A DNA stretch of 64,000 bases from Paludibacteraceae bacterium. Its GTDB lineage: Bacteria; Bacteroidota; Bacteroidia; Bacteroidales; Paludibacteraceae. The notes beneath the pieces were generated by a model. The model was given only the letters and a program-made list of their open reading frames with translations, ran no database searches and had not been told where the DNA came from. Of this stretch, positions 49,220 through 58,400 are shown in pieces. The translations under genes were made by a program, and so were the position numbers. Location of the stretch: NCBI GenBank assembly GCA_017471285.1, contig JAFUUZ010000054.1:62001-126000 (forward strand). Reading direction: 5' to 3'. Position 1 is the first letter of the stretch; the number at the start of each line of letters is the position of its first letter.

Positions 49220-50680
49220 TTAGTCCTTCGGACTCCAGAAGAAGTCGGTTAGCCATCTCGGCAGCCGGCTTTTTTTCGGTCCATCATTAGGCGACGCAGT
49301 CGCATCATTAAGCTGCGTAGCAGCATCATTGGCAAGCTTGCTTGCATCATTCCCATATAGCGCCCTCTGCAGCCGGTCTTTGCCCGCGCCGAAACGGACA
49401 CCTACTGCTGCCTGTACTTTCCAGTTCCAGTTGCTGAGTTTGATATAGTTGTCGTTAGCAGTCCAGCCGGAGCGGAAGCGTATGTTCTCCGCTGTTGCCC
49501 AGGCATTCAGATGCACCCATTTGTTGATCTCCCAGCTCACTGCTGCGCGCATGTTACCCGTCACATGCACCGGATAAGACGGATTGAGATTGTACATCGG
49601 GTCGTCCGGCAGACCTTCCGCTATGCTGTCCGGCAGATAGAAAGACGCTAAATTGACCGTGTAGGTCACTAACATAGCGGCTGCGGAGGCGTGCAAGACT
49701 ACTTTGCCTTTGTTGGGGGTATAGTTGATGCCGTAGCCTATACCTACTGCTATCTGACGCGTACGGATGGCGGTCAGGTTGGACATCAGCAGCGGTAGCA
49801 GAGGCACGTTGTTGTCTGTGTATCGCAGTGTGTCTTTCAACTGCACCTGACTGGATGTATATGCCAGATGAAGCAGAAACGAACCCGCTGTCTGTTTCTG
49901 TATATACGATTGTTTGACGGCTGCCTGGTGGGAGTAATGACGCGCGTTCAGCGCATACCATATGTTCAGGCTCGCATTGGTGATGGTAACCTTATCTTTG
50001 CCGAAATCCCAACTCTGCTGGTCGCCAAATTGCAAGTTCGTGTGGATATTGGTGCTGGTATGGATACCGAAATCGATGCCGATGAACTTGCTCCCGAACG
50101 AGAAAGAGAGACGTTGTGCGTAGGCATGGATAGCGTCCCAACTGTAGCCGAAACCGAACCCGCGGTAGCCGGCGTAGAAACCCAGATCGACGGAAGGAGT
50201 CGTCTTGTTCAGCAGCGTAACGGTCTGAACGCTATTGTCCAGCGCCTCGGAGAAGGATGTCAGGTTGGAGTTGACGCCAATCATGCCGTTGGTGTAGGCT
50301 ATCCGCCAGCTGTGTTCCGGCAGACCGATATACGAAGTGTCTATCCCCCGCTGGAGATACCGGTCCACCCAGTTGCCGGTGCGGTAGAAGAACAGCAGCG
50401 CCTTGTTCGGCTTCTTCTCCGGCTTGGCAGGCTTGTCCGTTTCTAGTTTACCTAGTGTATCTAGTTTACCTAGTGTGTATAGTGTATCTGGTTCGCCCGG
50501 TGTTTCCTGTTTTGCCGGTGTATCCGGCTTAGCCGGCTGTCCAAGTGTATCCGGTATGTCCGGTGTAGCCGGGGCAAGCTGTTCCCCCTCTCCTGAGGAG
50601 AGGGTCGGGGTGAGGTTATTCCCTAACGCCCAAACGCTTACCGCCGCCAGTAATGCTACTATGAAGTATAACCGTTTCAT
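49220..50680 (-). CDS. DUF4421-like outer-membrane barrel protein with repeat-derived linker and tail
   Basis: 486 aa. Signal peptide about 1-20, then a low-complexity Pro/Asp/Thr/Leu/Lys linker (about 21-95; TLGKLDTLGKLE, KPAKPEKKP). From FFYRTGNWVDRYLQRGIDTSY onward it has the layout of the Bacteroidetes DUF4421 barrel family (SVDLGFYAGYRGFGFGYSWD, FIGIDFGIHTST, GIGYGINYTPNKG). The family assignment is from memory of its pattern, so moderately sure. The C-terminal 35 residues (NDASKLANDAATQLNDATASPNDG) are encoded by a 21-bp palindromic repeat array. It is convergent with the adhesin operon and has its own promoter at 50843-50874. Confidence 0.72.
   Translation of the reverse strand: MKRLYFIVALLAAVSVWALGNNLTPTLSSGEGEQLAPATPDIPDTLGQPAKPDTPAKQETPGEPDTLYTLGKLDTLGKLETDKPAKPEKKPNKALLFFYRTGNWVDRYLQRGIDTSYIGLPEHSWRIAYTNGMIGVNSNLTSFSEALDNSVQTVTLLNKTTPSVDLGFYAGYRGFGFGYSWDAIHAYAQRLSFSFGSKFIGIDFGIHTSTNIHTNLQFGDQQSWDFGKDKVTITNASLNIWYALNARHYSHQAAVKQSYIQKQTAGSFLLHLAYTSSQVQLKDTLRYTDNNVPLLPLLMSNLTAIRTRQIAVGIGYGINYTPNKGKVVLHASAAAMLVTYTVNLASFYLPDSIAEGLPDDPMYNLNPSYPVHVTGNMRAAVSWEINKWVHLNAWATAENIRFRSGWTANDNYIKLSNWNWKVQAAVGVRFGAGKDRLQRALYGNDASKLANDAATQLNDATASPNDGPKKSRLPRWLTDFFWSPKD
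49283..49351. repeat. 21-bp repeat array with variable palindromes
   Basis: ATCATT recurs exactly every 21 bp (49283, 49304, 49325, 49346). Between copies lie hairpins with different arms: GCGAC-GCA-GTCGC, GCTGC-GTA-GCAGC and GCAAG-CTTG-CTTGC. The array is within the 3' coding end of the DUF4421-like gene and stays in frame. Confidence 0.9.
50442..50477. repeat. 18-bp CTAG-containing coding repeat
   Basis: TCTAGTTTACCTAGTGTA followed by a copy differing at the last base, each a double 9-mer. On the minus strand it encodes the TLGKLDTLGKL linker of the DUF4421-like protein. Degenerate copies continue to about 50560. Confidence 0.85.
50583..50614. repeat. REP-like palindromic element inside a coding region
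   Basis: CCCCCTCTCC-TGA-GGAGAGGG followed by TCGGGGTGAGG. It encodes LTPTLSSGEGE just after the signal peptide of the DUF4421-like protein. Elements with this core (CTCACCCC, CCCTCTCC, GGAGAGGG) are widespread intergenic palindromes in bacteria, recalled from general knowledge. Confidence 0.75.
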
Positions 50681-50842
50681 GTTTGTCCGGATTCTCTAGT
50701 TAGTCTAGTTTATCTATTTGGGGCCCCCGGAGTAAACCAAGCCCTCTGGGCTGTTTGCTATGGGGAGAGCGGAGGCAGGAGTTGCCTTGTCAATTTAGCG
50801 GAGCGGTATTGACCGCCGCAATCTCCTTGCCGAACGCGAGTG

Positions 50843-50874
50843 CAAAATTACTACTTTTTTCGCAAATACGCAAA
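50843..50874 (-). promoter_or_regulatory. Promoter of the DUF4421-like gene
   Basis: On the minus strand TTTG (50871-50874), 20 bases, TAATTTTG (50843-50850); extended -33 TTTGCGTATTTG. The leader is about 160 bases long. Confidence 0.75.
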
Positions 50875-51220
50875 TTATTTTGCACGCAAGCATGATTTGT
50901 CCGGTCGATAACCACTCACCACCGACTCGGCAACGCGACCATCACGGGATCACCCTAGGACGACGTCGGCCTCACGTCTGCCCCACGCCGGCATAATATC
51001 TGCTGAATAACATAATTATGGCTGTTTTGCAAACTGAATATAGCAGAAATGGCGAAAATTCGTCAAAAAGTGTTGATTTTTACACACACGTGTCGTAGAA
51101 ATGTTGTAATTTTGCACCCAGTTTTATATTTATATAAATAGAAAAGCCCACAAGTCCATTTATTATTAGGAAATACACAATATATAGCCCTTGTCTCAGG
51201 GCTCAAAAACCGAGGCAAAC

Positions 51221-51236
51221 GATCTTTGACATATTG
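51221..51236 (+). promoter_or_regulatory. boxA-like leader sequence
   Basis: GATCTTTGACATATTG resembles the boxA antitermination site of Bacteroidetes rRNA leaders (TTCTTTGACATATT form). It lies about 110 bases after a TAATTTTG box and 12 bases after a C+G-rich hairpin region, but no rRNA gene follows; the toxin-antitoxin promoter comes next. Confidence 0.4.
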
Positions 51237-51285
51237 TACTTCTATTGAGAAAATGCATTTTTTTCAACGAAAAAGTGGAGAAAAG

Positions 51286-51317
51286 CTTGCGTATGTGAAA
51301 AATTTGTTGTAATTTTG
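51286..51317 (+). promoter_or_regulatory. Promoter of the toxin-antitoxin pair
   Basis: CTTG (51286-51289), 20 bases, TAATTTTG (51310-51317); extended -33 CTTGCGTATGTG. The toxin ATG is 27 bases further on. Confidence 0.72.
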
Positions 51318-51344
51318 CAGCAGATTTCAAAAGAAAGCAAGTTT

Positions 51345-51710
51345 ATGATAGCCACATTAGCTGAAATACAGAAGTTCTTAAACGATTTTCACCAGAAAGT
51401 AGAGGTGTTCGACATCTTCTTTATGGATGACCGAGAGAAGAACTTAAGTGCCATTGACGATTTGGGCATTATCCGTGGTGTGCGTAAGGAGGTAATTAAA
51501 TCACTTACTGTGGATGATTATTCCGAAGGACCCATTAAGAACATTCTCAATGCTTGGGGCGACTTATGGGTATTCGGGAAAGATGTGGAAGGCAAGGAAG
51601 TGTATATCAAAATCAGTTACGGTATGCCTAACCGTCGAGCCATCTGTATCTCATTCCATTTGGCTGAATATCCAATGAATTATCCGTATAAGAAAGGAGG
51701 TAAATCATGA
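51345..51710 (+). CDS. MqsR-family-like toxin (RelE-fold mRNA interferase)
   Basis: 121 aa from the ATG at 51345; the frame is open ten codons earlier but that would start inside the promoter's -7 box. The order of elements fits the MqsR pattern: an N-terminal helix (LAEIQKFLNDF), LSAIDDLGI, VIKSLTVDDYSEGP, LWVFGKDVEGKEVYIKI and a C-terminal strand ICISFHLAEYPMNYP. MqsR-like toxins cleave mRNA in translation-stalled or free form. The longer C-terminus (EYPMNYPYKKGGKS) is typical of the Bacteroidetes branch. It precedes its antitoxin, as in mqsRA, and overlaps it by 4 bp (ATGA). Confidence 0.75.
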   Translation: MIATLAEIQKFLNDFHQKVEVFDIFFMDDREKNLSAIDDLGIIRGVRKEVIKSLTVDDYSEGPIKNILNAWGDLWVFGKDVEGKEVYIKISYGMPNRRAICISFHLAEYPMNYPYKKGGKS

Positions 51711-52252
51711 TGAAACAAGTAATAGATAGTCCTTTTAGCGAGGGGAAAGCGCACCTGCAACGTCAGATGAAAACCATGGAGTATCGCGGTGAAATGTACA
51801 CCTATGAGCATGTCAATTATCGATGTGATGAAACAGGGTTGGAATTCACCACCGACGATATGGATTTTGATAACCTTGAGCGGGTTTATGTGCAGTATCG
51901 CGCGAAATATAATATCCCTTCACCTGCAGAGTTGACGCAAATGCGAGAGCGATATGGGTTGTCGGCAATTAAGATGGCGCAGATTCTTGGATTGGGAGTG
52001 AATCAGTATTCCAAGTATGAGCAAGGTGAGATGCCGAGTGAGTCTATTGGTAAGATGCTACGTTCTATCCAGACACCGGCAGTGTTTATGGAGTATATTG
52101 GGGATGCCAAGAACCAATTCAGTGAAGAGGAATACAAAAAGATATGTGCGAAAGTGCAGAAGTCGTTCTTGAAGATTATCAAGTCGAAGCCTGACTTGTC
52201 CTGGTACTGGGAATTGTTTTCTCCGCGTGCATTAGGTCGCGTAGCTTTGTAG
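51707..52252 (+). CDS. MqsA-like HTH antitoxin without the zinc-knuckle cysteines
   Basis: 181 aa from the first of two adjacent ATGs (51707 or 51710). Residues about 72-125 form a Xre/MqsA-type helix-turn-helix (LTQMRERYGLSAIKMAQILGLGVNQYSKYEQGEMPS). MqsA proteins begin with a CxxC-CxxC zinc domain that binds the toxin; here the N-terminal 60 residues (YTYEHVNYRCDETGLEFTTDDMD) keep only one Cys, so the metal site is lost or replaced. A helical C-terminal tail of about 55 residues follows. It likely neutralises the toxin and represses the shared promoter. Confidence 0.78.
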   Translation: MMKQVIDSPFSEGKAHLQRQMKTMEYRGEMYTYEHVNYRCDETGLEFTTDDMDFDNLERVYVQYRAKYNIPSPAELTQMRERYGLSAIKMAQILGLGVNQYSKYEQGEMPSESIGKMLRSIQTPAVFMEYIGDAKNQFSEEEYKKICAKVQKSFLKIIKSKPDLSWYWELFSPRALGRVAL

Positions 52253-52277
52253 CACTTGCATGACATCATTTTCTCAG

Positions 52278-52305
52278 TAGGAGCAACGGTTTTCCGTCGC
52301 TCCTA
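52278..52305 (+). terminator. Terminator after the toxin-antitoxin pair
   Basis: TAGGAGC-A-ACGG-TTTT-CCGT-C-GCTCCTA, an 11-bp stem with one A-C mismatch, followed by TTTG, 25 bp past the stop. Confidence 0.75.
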
Positions 52306-52386
52306 TTTGTGTATGGAGGTACATGATTGTCAATACTTTTTGTTAATACCCAAATAAGACTTTTGTAAGGGTTTAGTAACATTACC

Positions 52387-52443
52387 GTCGGATCCCATCC
52401 GACACCCAAAAAACATCGTCCATTACGTCGGATCCCATCCGAC
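52387..52443. repeat. Pair of identical hairpins upstream of the third giant gene
   Basis: GTCGGAT-CCC-ATCCGAC occurs at 52387-52403 and 52427-52443, 40 bp apart, each followed by ACACC. No promoter of the TTTG-N20-TAnnTTTG form is evident in the 226-bp spacer before the ATG at 52479. Confidence 0.88.
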
Positions 52444-52478
52444 ACCAACAATAGAATAACATAAAAACACAAAATATC

Positions 52479-55400
52479 ATGACACACTTTAACTTAAATC
52501 GAATGCTGCAGGGATGCAGCGCGTTTATCCAAACGATGGCCGGCAATCGAGCGGCACGGAACGATGCAAAAAGGGTCAATAACCACGTATTGCCCCTTAC
52601 TTGCCTCTTACTTGCCTCCTCGTTGCGCCTTACTTGCCCCTTACAACTCCGTCGCATTGCGCTTATCTTGTGCGTTTTAGTGCTGAGTGTTGGACAGATA
52701 TGGGCGGTAGATCCTCCTGCTGCGAATTTTACAGTTACTCCAACATTGGTGTCTGGCGCAACATATGAAGCTACAGGACTGTCTATTGCTGGATCCGATA
52801 AAGGATTATGGGTTGAGGTACCATCTGCCTCTGCAGAAGGATTCATAAGCATTTATGGTGATAATAATGCGGATAGGTACTATTACATATATGGCTCTAA
52901 TGGAACGGTAAAGGATACAGGACGAGGGATAAAAATGGTTAAAACTGTATATGCGCCGCCTGTATATTTTTCTCCGAGCGATATCTATACTACTGGCGGC
53001 AAATATTATCTTGTTTTTTATACTACAAATGACTTCAAAGCAAGCAAAGTGCAGTATACCCTTTGTTCTAAGACGAAAGTTACAACATCCAGTTTCTATC
53101 CTTTGTACGCAAACACAAGTAAGACAGCTGCTCAGTTAAAATCGGCAGCTGGATTTCCTGCGAATATAGTATTGAATATTGATGCCGTTGGAAATTCAAA
53201 TTCTCATTCTAGTACGGTAGAGACTCCTCATGATTTCAAATCTAATATTAGTACAGCAACCACCTACTATTACATAACTCCTAATGCCGTTACTCAAAAT
53301 ATATTCCTTGGTATGTTAGCGAATGTTAAATCTATTCGTTTGTACGGAGACGGAAAAGGGGGAGGTAGAACTTTTTATATCACAGTAACTAAAGTGTCTG
53401 GGGATGGTTCTCCAATGACAGTCTCCAATATCACGACAACGAATACAGCAACTATTAAAGAATGGTCAACAGGAGACTTAACTGCTTTGACGGGATATGA
53501 CGCAGATACTTATTACACATATACTATTACTTATGGAGGTAATGATGCGCGTCTTTGGGGAATATATGTAGAAGCAGGTGCAGCTTCCGGCTGTTCGTCA
53601 TATTCTTTCCATTATGGCAATGATGGAGCACCGGCGGCAGAGTGGACAACGGAGTGCTTCGTTGCGAAAGGTGATGATCATGAGATGCAGATAGAGGATT
53701 TTACGATACCTTCAAAGACTCATTTCTATGTAGGCAAGAACGGCTCATTTAGTGGCACGTCCGGCAATGCATCTGATGCCAACTCTGTAACATCACTCTG
53801 GTCTGCTATGTATTTCGCTACATCAATCGGTGATGGAACAGGTACTCGTCCTATGGTAGGTCAAGCAACAGGTGCTACCGGAACAATTCGTATTTACGAT
53901 AACTCTACGTGGAATAACAAACAGGCCGCATTCATTCCTGATGGGTACAAACTGAAAGTAGGCAGTACGGAATATGCAATGGCAGTTCATGGTGGCAACG
54001 AGTACCGTTCGGATATTGTGGAGATGAGTAGTTCTAATGCCCGTGACCTTGTTAGTGTTGGTATAACGAATAATTCTGGTAATTATGTAGGTACGGCTAA
54101 CTCGGAGGGAATGCAGCATATCTTCTTAAATACAGGCGGTACGACCTATTGGAGCAAAGACGGCGTAAATAATTTCGGATTGTATGATATAACTAATAGT
54201 CGTTTTGCTTGCCTGATGACCAAAGTTCCGGGAGAGGACTATTTGTATGAAGGATGGGTGCCGGAAAATTGCACAAAGGTAATCTTTGTGCGCTTAAAGA
54301 GCTCTACACTTGCTTGGGGAGATGGTAATAGTAATGTACATAATAAAACAGGGGATTTAAGTTTACTTGCCGATAACAACTTGTTTACTATCAGTAGTTG
54401 GTCCGATGGTTCTTGGTCTGCATACGAGAAGAAAGGTAAGTTCCGCATGAATGCAGACTGGACGGACAAGAACTGGTACGTACGTTTCTATCCGTACCAC
54501 GTTCTTCATTATGATGCCAACGGTGGCACTGGAGAACCGGCAGATCAATCGGTTGCTGCAGATGCAAGTCCTTGTCAATTGACCGTTTCTTCGACAGAGC
54601 CGACAAGAACGGATTATGTTTTCCAAGGATGGAATCCGACGAAAGCGACAGCAGATGCAGGTACCATAGATGGTGCTTGGGATCCGGGCGATACACATAC
54701 TATGACCGGCGATGTGACGCTCTATGCTGTATGGGAGGCATGTAGCGGACCAACAATCAGCGCTAATGATCGAACCGGCATTGTAGATGGAGCGCATGAG
54801 GTAGGAGATGAATTGGGAACAGCTTCTGTAACAGCTACCGCTGGAAACGGAGGGACATTGAGTTATAAATGGTATTATTATGATGATAGCCCCGGCAAGC
54901 CGGTAGATCCCAATGATTATACTGCTGCGCCTGGGACAAATAATCAGGCGACATACCAGATTCCAAGTAGCTCAACATGTACCGCTCGTCACTATTTCTG
55001 CGTAGTTAGCGAAGAAGGATGCTCAACAACAGTGGAGGGTATACCAACCGGTGCTTTGACATTGACGGAGCCGGTTGACCCATGTTCCGAGCCGGCGGAA
55101 GTGACAAACGAGATTGCACGTTTCTTCGTACCGTGCGGATTGAGTAATGCAACAAGTGGAGATCCATCTGCGTGGGAAGTAACTCAAGATGCTTCAACCG
55201 AAGACAATACATTTACTACAAACGACTTCGGTGGAAGCGGTACTAATTGGTATAGAAATGAGACATCTGGACTTATTTATGGAAAACTGACTGGTAATAG
55301 CGGTTATATACAACTGAAGCTTAAGTCCGGTAGTTTCCAGGCTGGTGATGTGGTAACTGCATATTTCAATGCGAATAATGGTACCAAAACAGGATTAAAA

Positions 55401-58400
55401 TTGAAATCAACAGAAGGAAATGGAAATGAACCTTCTGCAACAGCGAAAGAAGTAGAAACAAGTAGTACTTATACACTTGTTGCTGCTGATATTGAAACAG
55501 ATGGTTCGATAAAACTCTTCCGTGCAGGGTCAGCAACATATGTCAACCGTATTATCGTGACACGTGCGCCGGTTGCAGCAAGTGTCACAGCGACATTGTT
55601 GACACCGGCATACATGCCGACAGGAGCATCGGGTGTGCAGATTGGCGTAGAGATAACAGGCGCCAGCACGGGGTGGAAATATAGAGTAAAGAATGGCTCC
55701 GATGGTTATGAGGGTCCGGATAACACGGCCTATACCACAACCACCTGGACGATGACTTCCACTATAGGTGCGGGTGCAAATACTTATGTAGTGGAGTTGT
55801 ACGACGGAACAGGTACAAAACAAGCGACCTCCAATACAATCACAGTGACCGGCGAGACAACGTATCCTGTGACTATTACAGCCGGAGCAAACGGAACGGT
55901 TAGTCCCAGTGGAGTCGTTCAAGCCAACGGAAGCCATATCAAGCCGGAAATAACTGCAACGCCGAATACCGGTTATCGCTTCGTTAACTGGACATTAAGT
56001 AACAGCAACGCAACGCTGGCAGACGCATCCTCTGCAACAACTACGATTACCAATGCTATAGGTGCTTGTGAGATTACTGCTAATTTCGCAGCGGCAACTC
56101 TGACAGCTATCGAAGCGAATACGCTGTATCAAGCCCAAGACATGGCGAATGTAACATTTACCACAAATACTTGGTTCGCAGGGCTTTCAACCAATAACAA
56201 GTTCAAGACATACGGAGATGGCACCTCAACTTCTGCGAAAGGAACGAGCATCAGTTCGACCAGTATTTCTGACGATATAGGTTCAGAAAGCTTTACTTCT
56301 AAACTCTATATAATGGAGGCTGACAATACGTCAAGCAGTTCTGACCCGACGAAGGGTGCGATAGAGTTTATTACTCCTTCCACGGCAGGTACATTGTATA
56401 TATATCTTGAACAAAATGATAGCAAATTGTCGATCAAGAAAAAAGGAGCAAGTTCATCTACCTCTCTCTCCGGGGGCAACTACAAGAAAATAAATGTAGA
56501 AGCAAATACACACTACTTCATCAATGGTAGTGACACCAAACGTGGCTTATATGGTATCAAGTTTATTCCTGCCGCTACCTACACCGTGACATATAATGGT
56601 AGTAGTGCAGGTGGTGGTACTGTGCCGGTAGATGCAAGCAGTCCTTACACCAGCGGTTCGACGGTAACTGTATTGGGCAATACAGGTTCGTTGACTCGCA
56701 CTATATCCGATGATGCAGCAACTTTCTACGGATGGAACACGAACAGCAATATGTATGGAGGTACGCATTATAATGCCGGAGAGACATTCACTATGCCGTC
56801 CAGCGATGTTACTCTGTATGCCGTTTGGGGATATACCATAACATGGAATCTAAATGATGGCGATTGGGTGGACTACACCGCACCGACGTATTATATTTAC
56901 GGTCAGGGATTGACTTTACCTACAGAAGCCAAGATTAGCAAATCCGGTTATACCTTTGATCATTGGGAACTGGCTTATAACAACTCTACCATTACTGCCA
57001 TCGCAGACGATGCAACCGGCAACGTTACCCTGAATGCTATATGGACGGCGGCTGCTTCTTCGTACAGCGTGACGTATAATGGTAACGACAATACAGGCGG
57101 TTCTGTTCCGACGGATGCTACTTCGTACAGTGCCGGTGATATTGTTACCGTGAAGGGCAATACCGGCAGTCTTGTTAAGACCGGTCAGACTTTCCTCGGC
57201 TGGAGCACAAGCGCAACAGCCAGCAGCGGTACGTTCTACCCCGCAGGGTACAAGTTCGAAATGCCCGCAAGCAACGTAACGCTCTATGCCGTTTGGGGAA
57301 GTGCAGCGGAGGAAAAGTACTATTATGGTAGTATATCAATTACTGCAAGTGCGCTTACTCCCGGATCTACAGGAGGACATAAAGGGTTCTTTACAAGTAA
57401 TAGTGGTGTAATAGCCTCAAGTAATGCCATCTCATTGAGTAATACACCCTCTGAAACAAAGTACTATTACGAGTCCAGCACTTTAACTCACACAGAGTTG
57501 AATAAATCCTCTAATTGGAATGCCTCATCTACGGCGAAGAGAACAATACGTGCTTTTAAGTTTGCGAGTGGAACTACATACACTTTAGCGTTAGGATCGA
57601 AAGTCGCCACATCCATCATGTTTTATGGTAAGTGTGGAAGCAAAAGTAAAACCATGACAGTAGGAGACCAAGAGTATGAATCGCCTTCTACAAAAGAAAC
57701 GTTCTTCTCTCATGAATTCACAAAATCCGGAAACTTTACCGGCAATGTAGCCATTACACAAAATGGCGATTTCTATGGCATATTGGTAATAACCATTTCT
57801 ACCGGTGCTGCATCTAATTTCACCGTTTCCTTCAATATGAACGGTCACGGCAGTGCGATAGATGCCATTGCCAATGTGCCGTCCGGCAGCATGATAGGCG
57901 AGCCTATCCCAGATCCTACGGCAGTAGATTGGGAATTTGGCGGATGGCATAACGAAGCAGGATGCACCAGCGCCTTTGATTTCGCTAACACCACTATTAC
58001 TGCTGATAAGACCCTCTATGCCAAGTGGACGAATTGTGCTCCGACGGTAACGACTCAGCCTGTAGCGGCATCATATGCCCAGAACGCTACTGCCACTGCT
58101 TTAACTGTAGCAGCGAACGACAACGGCGGCGGTGAGTTGCATTATCAATGGTGGGTGAAAGAGAACGATTTGGACGAAGAGACCGGTTCGGCTATTCCGG
58201 GCGAGACCGGCACAAGCTTCACGCCGAGCACGGAGCTTTTAGGAACGAGTTATTACTACTGTGTAGTTTCCAATGACTGCGGTAATGTGTTCTCCAACAC
58301 CGCGGGAATCACCATCACGGATGCTCGTCCGAATCCGAAAGCTGTGTGGGATGTAGCTGTGCCGACCCATGGAGGTAAGGGCTTCTCGTTCTCCGTAGAG

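Larger units (their letters stand above)
50681..51285. other. 600-bp spacer without a recognised gene
   Basis: Contains, in order: CTAG-rich residues (50693-50720), the promoter of the DUF4421-like gene, an unusually G+C-rich patch (about 50920-51000, with CCTAGG), and an A+T-rich stretch. That stretch carries a -7 box TAATTTTG at 51107-51114, a hairpin AGCCCT-TGTCTC-AGGGCT at 51186-51203 and a boxA-like sequence. No coding region longer than a few dozen codons looks real. Confidence 0.7.

Noticed and set aside
51107..51285. Start of an rRNA operon
   Set aside because: A boxA-like sequence is present, but the sequence that follows is a promoter and a toxin gene, not 16S rRNA.
52306..52342. 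Promoter of the third giant gene (TTTG at 52306, TACTTTTTG at 52334)
   Set aside because: The spacing is 24-25 instead of the 20 bases found at all other promoters here, so it was not annotated.
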